A stretch of 64,000 bases of DNA from [Empedobacter] haloabium (GCA_008011715.2 CP136508.1:6414809-6478808), one strand, 5' to 3'. Positions 8,855-18,634 are shown, numbered from the stretch's first letter. Numbers and translations are program-made. The notes: generated by a model from the sequence alone, not told the origin.

Positions 8855-9100
8855 ACGCGGCTCTTGGTTCCAATACCGGTCTCGCTTGCGCCCAATTGCC
8901 CCAGTATAACCTGCGGTATCGCAAAGATCTTGCTGAAAAAGCATTACGGTCGAGTGCGCCGGAATTGTGTTGTTTATTTGATATATCCGGCCTGGTTTTC
9001 CGCTCTGGCCTTGCCAAAAAACAGAAATTGATAAGTTGTAAAATGTTAATATCCGGCCGTAGCCCCCGGCCGTACCGGCCCCGTTTTGCAGGACATGGAC
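8855..9100. other. Divergent intergenic region between two exosortase operons
   Basis: This 246-bp stretch separates the leftward aminotransferase operon from the rightward ligase operon and must hold promoters for both. Its middle (about 8930-9055) is AT-rich compared with the flanks. A TATACT hexamer faces left near 8893-8898, but no convincing -35 partner, -24/-12 promoter or copy of the 17-bp motif was found. Confidence 0.5.
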
Positions 9101-10690
9101 ATGAGCGACCTGATACACGAATTCGTCTACCGTTCGGCACGCCGGACCCCCGCTGCCGAGGCCCTCGTCCATGGCACGCGCCGGCTCGACTATGCCGCGC
9201 TGGCGCGCCTGGTCGGCCAGGCTGCCGGCGCGTTGCTTGCCAGCGGCCTGGAACGGTCCGAGCGCGTGGCCGTCTACATGGAAAAGAACGTCGAGAACGT
9301 GGCCGCGATGTTTGGCGCCGCCGCCGCCGGCGGCGTGTTCGTCCCCGTCAATCCCTTGCTGAAGCCCGAACAGGTCGCCTACATCCTGGCCGACTGCAAT
9401 GTGCGCGTGCTGGTGACGACGGCCGACCGCCTCAAGCTGCTGCTGGCCGTGCTGCCGGAGTGCCGCGACCTGCGTCTCGTCATCGCGGTCGGCGCCAACG
9501 GCGAGCTGCCGGCGCTGCATGGCGTCGAGGTACTGTCGTGGGACGACACGCTGGCGCTGGCCGAGCGCAACACGCGCGCCCCCCACCGCGCCATCGACGG
9601 CGACATGGCCGCGATCCTGTACACCTCGGGCAGCACCGGCAAGCCGAAAGGCGTGGTGCTGTCGCACCGGAACATGGTGGCCGGCGCCAACAGCGTCGCC
9701 AGCTACCTGGACAACACGCCGGAAGACCGCATCCTGGCCGTGCTGCCGCTCAGCTTCGACTATGGCCTGTCACAGCTGACGACGGCGTTTTCGGTGGGCG
9801 CGACGGCGGTGCTGATCAACCACCTGCTGCCGCGCGACGTGCTGAACGCCGTGGTGGCCGAACGCATCACGGGCCTGGCGGCGGTGCCGCCGCTGTGGAT
9901 CCAGCTGGCGCCATTGAACTGGCCGGCCGACTGCACGCTGCGCTATCTGACCAATTCCGGCGGCGCCATGCAGCGCCCCACGCTGGACGCATTGCGGCGC
10001 GCACTGCCCAACGCGCGGCCGTTCCTGATGTACGGCCTGACCGAGGCGTTCCGCTCCACCTACCTGCCGCCGGAGGAACTGGAGCGCCGGCCCGACTCGA
10101 TGGGCAAGGCGATCCCGAACGCGGAAGTCATGGTGCTGCGCCCGGATGGCAGCGAATGCGCGGCCGGCGAGCCGGGCGAGCTGGTACACCGTGGCGCGCT
10201 GGTCTCGCTGGGCTACTGGAACGATCCGGCCAAGACGGCCGAGCGCTTCAAGCCGATCGTGTCGCGCCAGTACGGCCTGCCGCTGACGGAGCTGGCCGTG
10301 TGGTCCGGCGACACGGTGCGCAAGGACGAGGAAGGCTTCCTGTACTTCATCAGCCGCAACGACGAGATGATCAAGACCTCCGGCTACCGCGTCAGCCCGA
10401 CCGAGGTGGAGGAGGTGGTCTATGCACGCGAGCAGGTGGCCGAGGCGGCCGCGCTGGGCGTCAGCCACCCGACGCTGGGCCAGGCCATCGTCGTCATCGC
10501 CTGTCCGCGCGAAGGCACGGCGCTGACGGCGTCCGACCTGCTGGCGGCGTGCAAGCCGCACCTGCCGGCCTATATGCTGCCGCAAAAGGTGATCATCGCC
10601 GACGCCAGCCTGCCCCGTAATCCGAACGGCAAGATCGACCGCAAGCTGCTGTCGACCCAGTATGCCGACGTGTTCGTGGAGACGCCATGA
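9101..10690 (+). CDS. Acyl-CoA/ACP ligase (AMP-forming), exosortase A-associated
   Basis: This is a 529-residue member of the ANL superfamily. The AMP-binding P-loop YTSGSTGKPKG lies at about 174-184, MYGLTEA lies in the A5 region, and the C-terminal catalytic lysine motif PNGKIDRK is near 512-519. The start is the ATG at 9101 because AGGA at 9090-9093 is 7 bp away. A TTG and another ATG upstream are too close to it. It overlaps the decarboxylase by ATGA. It likely activates a carboxylic acid for loading on the ACP encoded at 6223-6471. Family membership is strong; the acid is unknown. Confidence 0.9.
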   Translation: MSDLIHEFVYRSARRTPAAEALVHGTRRLDYAALARLVGQAAGALLASGLERSERVAVYMEKNVENVAAMFGAAAAGGVFVPVNPLLKPEQVAYILADCNVRVLVTTADRLKLLLAVLPECRDLRLVIAVGANGELPALHGVEVLSWDDTLALAERNTRAPHRAIDGDMAAILYTSGSTGKPKGVVLSHRNMVAGANSVASYLDNTPEDRILAVLPLSFDYGLSQLTTAFSVGATAVLINHLLPRDVLNAVVAERITGLAAVPPLWIQLAPLNWPADCTLRYLTNSGGAMQRPTLDALRRALPNARPFLMYGLTEAFRSTYLPPEELERRPDSMGKAIPNAEVMVLRPDGSECAAGEPGELVHRGALVSLGYWNDPAKTAERFKPIVSRQYGLPLTELAVWSGDTVRKDEEGFLYFISRNDEMIKTSGYRVSPTEVEEVVYAREQVAEAAALGVSHPTLGQAIVVIACPREGTALTASDLLAACKPHLPAYMLPQKVIIADASLPRNPNGKIDRKLLSTQYADVFVETP

Positions 10691-11934
10691 ACGCGCCCGC
10701 ACCCAAGCTGCCGCCACAGCACGCGCCGCTGACGCAGTTCGCGGTCGCGCACGACTGCCTGCTGGTGGGGGGCGTGCCGCTGACCCGCCTGGCCCAGCGC
10801 GTGGGGCAGACGCCGTTCTACGCCTACGACCGCGCCGCCATCACGGCGCGCGTGGCCGAGTTGCGCCGCGCGCTGCCGGCCGACGTGCACCTGCACTATG
10901 CGATGAAAGCCAATCCGATGCCCGCCGTCGTGCAGCACCTGGCGACCCTGGTCGACGGCATCGACGTGGCCTCCGGCGGCGAACTGCGCGTGGCCCTCGA
11001 TACGCCGATGGCGCCCGGCCATATCAGCTTTGCGGGACCCGGCAAGAGCGACGCCGACCTGGCGTGCGCGATCGCGGCCGGCATCGTGCTGAACCTGGAG
11101 TCGGAAGGCGAGATGGAACGCGCCGCCGTCATCGGGGAACGGCTCGGCATCGCGCCGCAGGTCAACGTGCGCGTCAATCCGGATTTCGAACTGAAATCGT
11201 CCGGCATGAAGATGGGCGGCGGTCCCAAGCAGTTCGGTGTCGATGCCGAGCGCGTGCCCGCGCTGCTGCGCCGGATCGGCGAGCTGGGGCTGGATTTCCA
11301 CGGCTTTCACATCTTCAGCGGGTCGCAGAATCTGAAAGTGGCGGCGCTGCAGGAAGCGCACGAGAAAACGTTCGCGCTGGCGTTGCGCCTGGCGGCCGAC
11401 GCGCCCCGCCCGCCGCGTATCCTGAACATCGGCGGCGGCTTCGGCATTCCCTACTTCCCCGGCGAGGAGCGGCTGGACTTGCCTGTCGTGGGCGCCAACC
11501 TCGCCCGCATCCTGGACGAGGTGCGTCCGCAACTGCAGTGCGCCCAGGTCGTCATCGAACTGGGGCGCTACCTGGTCGGCGAGGCCGGCGTCTACGTCTG
11601 CCGCGTGGTGGACCGCAAGGAGTCGCGCGGCCACGTGTACCTCGTCACGGATGGCGGGCTGCATCATCACCTGTCTGCCTCCGGCAATTTCGGCCAGGTG
11701 ATTCGCAAGAATTATCCGGTCGTGATCGGCAACCGCGTCCACGGCGGCGCGCGCGAAAAGGCCTCCGTCGTGGGACCGCTGTGCACCCCGCTGGACCTGC
11801 TGGCCGACCAGATGGAACTGGCCCGGGCCGAGCCGGGCGACCTGGTCGCGGTGCTGCAGTCCGGCGCCTACGGCATGACAGCCAGCCCGGCCGGCTTCCT
11901 CAGCCATCCGGCGGCGCTGGAAATCCTGGTGTGA
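10687..11934 (+). CDS. PLP-dependent decarboxylase, exosortase A-associated
   Basis: This 415-residue alanine-racemase-fold (type III) PLP enzyme resembles diaminopimelate and ornithine decarboxylases. The PLP lysine is K74 in YAMKANP. The HIFSGSQN motif near 206-213, the glycine-rich phosphate site NIGGGFGIPYF and the C-terminal GAYG motif are all present. It starts in an ATGA overlap with the ligase, which suggests coordinated production. It would convert an amino acid or aminoacyl intermediate to an amine. The combination with ligase, ACP and aminotransferase is characteristic of exosortase A loci, but its product has not been defined as far as I know. Confidence 0.9.
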   Translation: MNAPAPKLPPQHAPLTQFAVAHDCLLVGGVPLTRLAQRVGQTPFYAYDRAAITARVAELRRALPADVHLHYAMKANPMPAVVQHLATLVDGIDVASGGELRVALDTPMAPGHISFAGPGKSDADLACAIAAGIVLNLESEGEMERAAVIGERLGIAPQVNVRVNPDFELKSSGMKMGGGPKQFGVDAERVPALLRRIGELGLDFHGFHIFSGSQNLKVAALQEAHEKTFALALRLAADAPRPPRILNIGGGFGIPYFPGEERLDLPVVGANLARILDEVRPQLQCAQVVIELGRYLVGEAGVYVCRVVDRKESRGHVYLVTDGGLHHHLSASGNFGQVIRKNYPVVIGNRVHGGAREKASVVGPLCTPLDLLADQMELARAEPGDLVAVLQSGAYGMTASPAGFLSHPAALEILV

Positions 11935-11963
11935 CAGTCTAGAAAAACTACAAGGGGTGGACG

Positions 11964-13814
11964 ATGGGCGGACTATGCGGATGGTTGGGTCACGGCGTCG
12001 CCGACCCCGGCGTGATCGACAGGATGGCGGCGCCGCTGGCGCGCTTCGACGGCACACCGATCGAGAGCATGCACGGCCACTTGGCCGGCGTGGCCGTGGC
12101 GGCGCGCTCCGGCAGCGCCGACGTGCACCGGCGCGACGGCCTGATGGTCGCGCTGTGGGGCCACCCCGTCTTGACGACGCCCGACCTGGCGCGTCAGGCC
12201 GCGTCCAATGGCGTCGCCGCCACGCTGGCGGCGCACTGGCACGATGGCCGCATGGGCGCCGAGCAGCTGTGCGCCGCGCTGGGCGGCCCGTTCGCCCTGT
12301 GCATCCTGGACGAGCACCGCGGCGAAGCCGTGCTGGCCGTCGACCGCCTTGGCATCCATCCGCTGACGTGGCAGCTGGCCGGTGAGACACTGCTGTTCGC
12401 CTCCTCCGCCGATGCGCTGAACCGCCACCCGCTGGCGCGCGCCGAGGTCGATGCGCAGGGCCTGTACAACTACGTCTACTTCCACATGGTGCCCAGCCCC
12501 GGCACCGCGTACCAGGACCAGCAACGCCTGCTGCCGGGCGAATTCCTGCACTACCGCCAGGGCCGGGTCGAAACGCGGCCTTACTGGCAGATCGCGTTCC
12601 ACGAAGATGGCAAGCGCTCCTTCGAGGACCTGCGCGACGACTTCCTGGCGCACCTGCGCAGCAGCGTGCGCCAGGCCAGCGCGGGCGCCAAGATCGGCGC
12701 CTTCCTCAGCGGCGGCACCGACAGCTCGACGATCGCCGGCATCCTGTGCGACGTCAACGGCGCGGGTGCCGACACCTACTCGATCGGCTTCGAGGCGCAA
12801 GGCTACGACGAGATGGAATACGCGCGCATCGCCTCGCGCCATTTCGGCACCAAGCATCATGAGTACTACGTGACGCCCGACGACGTAGTCGCCGCCATCC
12901 CGCAGGTGGCCGCCGTGTGCGACCAGCCGTTCGGCAACGCGTCGGCCGTTCCGGCCTTCTACTGCGCGCGCATGGCCCGCGCCGACGGCGTCACGCGCAT
13001 GCTGGGCGGCGACGGTGGCGATGAACTCTTTGGCGGCAACGAGCGCTATGCCAAGCAGCACGTGTTCGCGCTGTACGAACGGGTGCCGCAGCTGTTCCGC
13101 AAGGCGCTGCTGGAGCCGGCCGTGTTCAACTTCCCCGGCGGCGAGCGGGTGCGGCTGCTGCGCAAGGCGCGCAGCTATATCGAGCAGGCCTCGGTGGCGA
13201 TGCCGGCGCGCCTGGAAACCTACAACCTGCTGGGCCGCTACGGCCCGCAGCAGGTGTTTACCGACGACTTCCTGGCCGGCGCCGACATCGGCCAGCCGCT
13301 CGCGTCGCTGGCGCGCACGTACGGCCGCAGCGAGGCAAAAAGCCTGATCAACCGCATGCTGGCGCTGGACCTGAAGGTGACGTTGGCCGACAACGACCTG
13401 CCGAAGGTCATGAAGGCCTGCGAGCTGGCCGGCGTCGAGGTGGCGTTCCCGTTCCTGAACGACGCCATGGTCCAGTTCTCGGCTGGCCTGACGCCGCAGC
13501 AGAAGCTGAACGGCACCCAGCTGCGCTGGTTCTTCAAGGAGGCCTTGAAAGGCTTCCTGCCGATGGAGATCATCACCAAGCAGAAGCACGGCTTCGGGCT
13601 GCCGTTCGGCGTCTGGCTGCAGCGGCACAAGGCGTTGCAGCAGCTGGCCAGCGACAGCCTGCACGACCTGAAAAAGCGTGGCATCGTGCGCGGCGCCTTT
13701 ATTGAACAATTAACGGGCCAGCACCTGACCGAACACGCGGGCTACCACGGCACCATGGTGTGGGTCTTGATGATGCTGGAGCAGTGGTTCCGCCAGCGCG
13801 AGGCGCTGCGGTGA
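11964..13814 (+). CDS. Asparagine-synthetase-like protein with displaced N-terminal Cys
   Basis: This 616-residue protein has a class II glutaminase-like N-terminal domain and a C-terminal ATP-pyrophosphatase synthetase domain. The PP-loop LSGGTDSS begins at about 248, and GGDGGDELFGG follows. The mature N-terminus should begin with a catalytic Cys2, but here it reads MGGLCGW, with the first Cys at position 5. Glutaminase activity is therefore doubtful, and the enzyme may use ammonia or another amine, such as the decarboxylase product. The start at 11964 is supported by AAGGGG at 11952-11957. It is coupled by GTGA to the next gene. The second asparagine synthetase at 40524-42419 keeps Cys2. 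Confidence 0.85.
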   Translation: MGGLCGWLGHGVADPGVIDRMAAPLARFDGTPIESMHGHLAGVAVAARSGSADVHRRDGLMVALWGHPVLTTPDLARQAASNGVAATLAAHWHDGRMGAEQLCAALGGPFALCILDEHRGEAVLAVDRLGIHPLTWQLAGETLLFASSADALNRHPLARAEVDAQGLYNYVYFHMVPSPGTAYQDQQRLLPGEFLHYRQGRVETRPYWQIAFHEDGKRSFEDLRDDFLAHLRSSVRQASAGAKIGAFLSGGTDSSTIAGILCDVNGAGADTYSIGFEAQGYDEMEYARIASRHFGTKHHEYYVTPDDVVAAIPQVAAVCDQPFGNASAVPAFYCARMARADGVTRMLGGDGGDELFGGNERYAKQHVFALYERVPQLFRKALLEPAVFNFPGGERVRLLRKARSYIEQASVAMPARLETYNLLGRYGPQQVFTDDFLAGADIGQPLASLARTYGRSEAKSLINRMLALDLKVTLADNDLPKVMKACELAGVEVAFPFLNDAMVQFSAGLTPQQKLNGTQLRWFFKEALKGFLPMEIITKQKHGFGLPFGVWLQRHKALQQLASDSLHDLKKRGIVRGAFIEQLTGQHLTEHAGYHGTMVWVLMMLEQWFRQREALR

Positions 13815-14779
13815 GCGTCGCCGTCGTCATCCCGTACTTCCAGCGCCAGCCCGGCATCCTGGCCCGTGCGCTGGCCTCGGTGCTGGCGCAACGGACCGAC
13901 GAACCGATCGACATCATCGTCGTCGACGACGAATCGCCGGTGCCGGCGCGCGCCGAGGTGGCGACACTGCCGGCACAGCAGCAGGCACGCGTGCGCATCG
14001 TCGAACAGCGCAACGGCGGCCCGGCCGCGGCGCGCAACAAGGCGCTGGACAACGTGGCACCAGGCACCGAATACGTCGCCTTCATCGATTCGGACGACAC
14101 CTGGGCGCCGGACCACATCGCCCACGCCCTGCGGGCGCTGCGCGCCGGTCACGATTTTTATTTTTCCGATTTCTACCAGTTGCACCAGAGCGTCAGCGCG
14201 TTCGAGCGCGCCGGCCGCATCGACCCTGCGCGTCACGCGCTGCTGCCGGGCGAGACGCAGCTGCACCGCTACCAGGCCGACATGCAGGGCCAGATCCTGG
14301 GCGGCAACGTGATCGGCACGTCGACGGTGGTGTACCGCTACGCGTCCTTCCGCAGCCTGCGCTTTCGCGAGGAGTTCGTGTACGCGGGCGAGGACTACCT
14401 GTTCTGGCTCGACCTGGCGCGCATGACGGACCGCATCGCGTTCTCGTCGGCGCGCGAGGTCGTGTACGGCCCAGGGGTGAACATCTTTGCCGGCTCCGGC
14501 TGGGGCACGGAGAAATCGCTGATCCGCCTGCATTACGAGATGAAGTACAAGAAGGCGATCGCCCGGCTGTATCCGCTGACGGTGCAGCAGGCCGAGGACA
14601 ACCGCCGCGCCGTGCAGCAGCTGCGGCGCAGCTTCGTCGCGGACGTCGTCCATCGCGTGGCGCACCGCAAGCCATTCATGGCCGTGCTGCTCAAGCAGCT
14701 GAAAGTCGATGCGCAGAGCGTGCTGTTCTTCGTGCCCTTGGCCGTCGGGCTGGTCTTGCAGCGCAAGCGGGCGGCATGA
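13811..14779 (+). CDS. Family 2 glycosyltransferase
   Basis: This 322-residue GT-A enzyme begins at GTG 13811, inside the previous stop (GTGA). The opening VAVVIPYFQR strand, VDDES near residue 36, the FIDSDDTW metal-binding DXD motif near 92-99 and a downstream GEDYLFW acidic motif are classical for family 2. No long membrane segment is evident, so it should act at the inner face of the membrane on a nucleotide-sugar donor. It overlaps the next glycosyltransferase by ATGA. Its partners suggest a role in decorating the exopolysaccharide; specificity is unknown. Confidence 0.9.
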   Translation: MSVAVVIPYFQRQPGILARALASVLAQRTDEPIDIIVVDDESPVPARAEVATLPAQQQARVRIVEQRNGGPAAARNKALDNVAPGTEYVAFIDSDDTWAPDHIAHALRALRAGHDFYFSDFYQLHQSVSAFERAGRIDPARHALLPGETQLHRYQADMQGQILGGNVIGTSTVVYRYASFRSLRFREEFVYAGEDYLFWLDLARMTDRIAFSSAREVVYGPGVNIFAGSGWGTEKSLIRLHYEMKYKKAIARLYPLTVQQAEDNRRAVQQLRRSFVADVVHRVAHRKPFMAVLLKQLKVDAQSVLFFVPLAVGLVLQRKRAA

Positions 14780-15780
14780 TGCGTGTCCTCGTCAGCATCC
14801 TGAACTGGAACGGCGCCGCGCAGACGGTCGAGTGCGTGCGCGACCTGCTGCGCCAGCAGTTGCCGGAGGGCGCCCGCGCCGACATCCTTGTCATCGACAA
14901 CGGCTCGGCAGCGGCCGACGCGCAGGCGCTGGGCGACGGCCTGGCGGGGCTGCCGGTGCGGCTGCGGCGCGAGAGCGTCAACCACGGCTTCGCGGGTGGC
15001 CACAACCTGGCCGTCGCGGACGCGCTGGCGCAAGGGTACGACTTCCTCTGGCTGGTCAACAATGACGCCGTCATGGGCGACGAACACGTGCTGGCGCGCC
15101 TGCTGGCGTTGATGGTGGCCGATCCGCGCTGCGGCGCCGCGTCGCCGCTGCTGGCGATCCTGGACCAGCCCGAAAAAATCTACTTCTGCGGGAACTTCCA
15201 TGACTGGCCCTCGGGCACGACGCGGCGCGCGCGCGACGTCGACGAAGCCCGGCGGCTGGCGCCCGCGCGCCTGGCACAACAGTGGGTGCCCGGCACGGCG
15301 ATGCTGCTGCGCCTGGACGCGCTGCGCACGGCGGGTGCGCTGGACGAACGCATGTTTGCCTACTACGAGGACGACGAATTGTGCGCCCGCCTGGCCGCCG
15401 CCGGCTGGCACAGTGCCGTCGCCTACGACGCCCGCGTGCTGCACGCGATGCCCAAGCGCGAGACGGACCGGCCGCCGTATTACTTCTACCTGATGGCCCG
15501 CAACCACCTGATCTTCTGGCACGGCAGCACGCCGGCCGCGCACCGCCGCGCGCTGGGGTTGAAGCTGCTGGACCGGGCGCTGTACGACGTCAACCGGCTG
15601 CGCTACCGCGGCTATCCGCAGCACGCGGAAGCGGCGCTGCTGGGCGTGGAGGACTTCCTGCGCCGCCGCCATGGCCGGCCGCAACTGGCGCGGCGTGCGG
15701 CGTTGCCGCTGCGCTGGCTGCGGGCACTGTTGTGGCTGCCCCACCGGCGCGTGCTGCGCCGGCTCGACGGCAACGCCTGA
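14776..15780 (+). CDS. Family 2 glycosyltransferase, rhamnosyltransferase-like
   Basis: This 334-residue GT2 protein opens with SILNWNG, has IDNGS near residue 40 and carries the NND variant of the DXD motif (WLVNNDAV, about 93-100). A conserved YYEDDELCARL acidic region follows. The NND form and the overall pattern resemble rhamnosyl- and dTDP-sugar transferases. It is the last gene of the rightward ligase operon, with an ATGATG start within the previous stop. The 94-bp gap to prsT marks the end of the unit. Confidence 0.88.
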   Translation: MMRVLVSILNWNGAAQTVECVRDLLRQQLPEGARADILVIDNGSAAADAQALGDGLAGLPVRLRRESVNHGFAGGHNLAVADALAQGYDFLWLVNNDAVMGDEHVLARLLALMVADPRCGAASPLLAILDQPEKIYFCGNFHDWPSGTTRRARDVDEARRLAPARLAQQWVPGTAMLLRLDALRTAGALDERMFAYYEDDELCARLAAAGWHSAVAYDARVLHAMPKRETDRPPYYFYLMARNHLIFWHGSTPAAHRRALGLKLLDRALYDVNRLRYRGYPQHAEAALLGVEDFLRRRHGRPQLARRAALPLRWLRALLWLPHRRVLRRLDGNA

Positions 15781-15874
15781 CGAGCGTTGTTTCTGCGTCA
15801 AGGCGGCCCCGGCTATTGATCCGCACGTCGCGGCATGTCACTATCTTATTGTTAATTTTTTAACGGGTGATTCC

Positions 15875-18634
15875 ATGTCCATTCGACTGTCCCAGGCCGC
15901 CGCGGCCGTCGCCAGCGCCGCGCTGCTGGCCGCTTCCCTGACCGGCTGCAAGTCCGACTCGGCCGAGTCCTTCCTGGCCGAGGCCAGGCAGTACCAGCAG
16001 AAGGGCGACAACAAGGCGGCCGTCATCCAGCTCAAGAATGCCCTGGAAAAGAACCCGGACGACGCCGAGGCGCGCCTGCTGCTGGCGCAGCTGTCGCTGG
16101 AGATGGACGACCCGCTGACGGCGGACAAGGAAGTGCGCCGCGCCATTGCGCTGAAGGTCGACGAAGCGAAGACGACGCCCGTGCTGGCGCGTGCGCTGGC
16201 CCAGCAGGGCAAGTACCAGGACCTGTTGGACGCGACCGAGAAGGTGACCCAGACCGCCGACGTGCTGGCGCTGCGCGGCAGTGCCTATCTGGGCCTGGGC
16301 AAGGGCGAGGAAGCGAAAGGCGCCTTCGACGCCGCGCTGGCCAAACAGGCCCGGCACGCCGACGCACTGGCCGGGCTGTCGCGCTACGCCGCGATGCAGA
16401 AGGACTGGACGCTGGCCCAGCAGCTGGTCGACCGGGCCATCGCGGCGGACGGCAAGAACGTCCACGCCTGGCAGCTGAAGGGCGACCTGCAGCGCGCGCA
16501 GAACAAGCCGCAGGAGGCAATGGCCGCCTACCAGCAGGTGCTGAAGCTGAAACCGGGACACCGTACGGCGCACCTGGAGCAGGCCGAACTGAACATCGCC
16601 GCCGGCAAGTACGACGCGGCGCAGGCCGACATCGACGCCGCCCGCCAGAACGGCGCCAACGGCGGCCTGATTGCCTATAACCAGGCGCTGCTCGACTTCT
16701 CGCGCGACAAGATGAAGGATGCGCAGACCAACCTGCTGAAGGTCATGCAGGCGGCGCCGAACCACATGCCCAGCGTGCTGCTGTCCGGTGCCGTGGCGCT
16801 GAACCTGGGCCAGCTGGAGCAGGCCGAAAAACACCTGCGCAAATATGTCGAATGGAACCCGACCAATGTGTACGCGCGCAAGATGCTGGTCAGCACGCTG
16901 TTGAAGGCGCGCCAGCCAGCCGAGGCCGAAACGTTCCTGGCACCCGTGCTGAAGGACGGCAAGGCGGACGCGTCCGTGCTCGAACTGGCGGGCGAAGCGG
17001 CCATGCTGCTGCAGCAGCCTGCCAAGGCCAGCAAGTATTTCGAACAGGCTATCGCGCAGGATCCGAAACGGGGTTCCGTGCACGTGGCGCTGGGCCTGGC
17101 CAAGCTGGCGCAGGGCGACCGCGCCGGCGGCGCGGCCGAGCTGGAAACGGCCATGAAGCTGGCGCCGGCCTCGCTCGACGCCGGCGCCACGCTGGTGCGC
17201 GTGCAGACCAGCACGGGCGACTACGACAAGGCCTTGGCCAGCATCGCGCTGCTGGAAAAGGCCCATCCGAATTCGCCGGTGCTGCACAACCTGAAAGGTG
17301 GGGCCTACCTGGGCAAGAAGGACGTCAAGGCGGCCCGCGCCAGCTTCGGCGCCGCCCTGGCCGCCGACGCGACCTATTTCCCCGCCGCCGCGAATCTGGC
17401 CCAGCTCGACCTGCAGGACAAGAACCCGGCCGCCGCCAAGCAGCGTTTCGAGACCATCCTGCAGAAGGACGACAAGAACGCCGAGGCCATGGCTGCGCTG
17501 GCGGAAATCGCGCTGACCGAAGGCGACAAGCCCAAGGCGACCGCCTGGCTGGAAAAGGCCGTGGCGGGCCAGCCGGACGCGCTGGCACCCGCGCTGAAGT
17601 TGAGTGAGCACTACGTCAACCTGGGCACGCCGCAAAAGGCGCTGACCTTGCTGGGCAAGCATGCGCTGGCCAATCCGGCCAATCCGCAGCTGCTGGACGT
17701 GCAAGGACGGGCCCAGCTGGCCAACAAGGATGTGCCGGGCGCCATCGAGACGTTCAGCAAGCTGGTCAGCGTCGAACCGAAGTCGGGCGCGGCCCATCTG
17801 CGCCTGGCCACGGCGGAGATGCAGCGCAAGAACCCGGCCGCCGCCGGCGAAGCGCTGAAGAAGGCTATCGCCGTCGAGCCCGGCTTCATGCAGGCCTACC
17901 TGGCCCAGGCCGAGCTGGCCGCCGGCCAGCGCAATTACGACGCGGCGCTGGCCACCGTGCGCCAGGTCCAGCAGCGTTTCCCGCAATCGCCCGTTGGGCA
18001 GCTGCTGGAAGGCGATCTGTGGATGCAGCAAAACAAGCCGGCCCAGGCGCTGAAGCCGTATGAGGCGGCCTTTGCCATTGCGCCGACCGCCACCATGTTG
18101 ATGAAGGTGGGCAAGGCCTTGCAAGCGGGCGGCAAGTCGGCCGAGGCCGACCGCCGCGTGGCCGAATGGCGCCGCCGGCACCCGGACGAGCCGCTGTCGG
18201 CCATGTTCGCGGCCGAAAACCATATCGCCGCGAAGCAATACCGGCAGGCGATCACGGAATTGGAAGCGGTGCTGAAGAAGGTGCCGGACAACCTGGTGGC
18301 CCTGAACAACCTGGCCTGGGCCTACCAGCAGGAAAAAGACGCGCGCGCATTGCCGACGGCCGAGAAAGCCTACCAGCTGGCCGGCAAGAATCCGATGGTG
18401 ATGGATACCTTGGGCTGGCTGCTGGTGGAGCAGGGCAACACCGCCCGCGGCTTGCCGCTGCTGCAGGAGGCGGCCAAGCTGGCGCCGGACGCGGGCGATA
18501 TCCGCCTGCATCTGGCCCAGGGCTTTCATAAGGCCGGGGATAAAACCAACGCGCGCAAGGAACTCGAGTATTTAACGAAGGGTAAATTCAATGCCCAACA
18601 GGAAGAAGCTCGTTCTTTAATGAAACTACTTTGA
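15875..18634 (+). CDS. prsT: PrsT, large TPR lipoprotein of the PEP-CTERM system
   Basis: This 919-residue lipoprotein has signal peptide residues 1-24 and lipobox LTGC (C25). The rest is made of successive tetratricopeptide repeats, over 20 by eye, many with the N-P-D/A-turn pattern. Length and architecture match the PEP-CTERM TPR lipoprotein family PrsT. It probably sits in the inner or outer membrane facing the periplasm and scaffolds exopolysaccharide assembly. The start at 15875 is the only one giving the lipoprotein signal. A complete antisense reading frame of 889 codons covers the gene but is a GC-skew shadow. Confidence 0.92.
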   Translation: MSIRLSQAAAAVASAALLAASLTGCKSDSAESFLAEARQYQQKGDNKAAVIQLKNALEKNPDDAEARLLLAQLSLEMDDPLTADKEVRRAIALKVDEAKTTPVLARALAQQGKYQDLLDATEKVTQTADVLALRGSAYLGLGKGEEAKGAFDAALAKQARHADALAGLSRYAAMQKDWTLAQQLVDRAIAADGKNVHAWQLKGDLQRAQNKPQEAMAAYQQVLKLKPGHRTAHLEQAELNIAAGKYDAAQADIDAARQNGANGGLIAYNQALLDFSRDKMKDAQTNLLKVMQAAPNHMPSVLLSGAVALNLGQLEQAEKHLRKYVEWNPTNVYARKMLVSTLLKARQPAEAETFLAPVLKDGKADASVLELAGEAAMLLQQPAKASKYFEQAIAQDPKRGSVHVALGLAKLAQGDRAGGAAELETAMKLAPASLDAGATLVRVQTSTGDYDKALASIALLEKAHPNSPVLHNLKGGAYLGKKDVKAARASFGAALAADATYFPAAANLAQLDLQDKNPAAAKQRFETILQKDDKNAEAMAALAEIALTEGDKPKATAWLEKAVAGQPDALAPALKLSEHYVNLGTPQKALTLLGKHALANPANPQLLDVQGRAQLANKDVPGAIETFSKLVSVEPKSGAAHLRLATAEMQRKNPAAAGEALKKAIAVEPGFMQAYLAQAELAAGQRNYDAALATVRQVQQRFPQSPVGQLLEGDLWMQQNKPAQALKPYEAAFAIAPTATMLMKVGKALQAGGKSAEADRRVAEWRRRHPDEPLSAMFAAENHIAAKQYRQAITELEAVLKKVPDNLVALNNLAWAYQQEKDARALPTAEKAYQLAGKNPMVMDTLGWLLVEQGNTARGLPLLQEAAKLAPDAGDIRLHLAQGFHKAGDKTNARKELEYLTKGKFNAQQEEARSLMKLL

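Noticed and set aside
9086..9100. TTG start for the acyl ligase giving five extra residues
   Set aside because: The AGGA site is positioned for the ATG at 9101; the TTG would lie upstream of that site.
15810..15825. GG-N10-GC match (CGGCTATTGATCCGCA) upstream of prsT
   Set aside because: Spacing and distance to the start are right, but the -12 box is CCGCA and no 17-bp motif accompanies it; too weak to call.
15860..18529. Open frame of 889 codons antisense to prsT
   Set aside because: It is the mirror of a high-GC TPR gene; its translation is Arg/Gln/His/Leu-rich with no domain, and prsT on the other strand has a lipoprotein signal and clear repeats.
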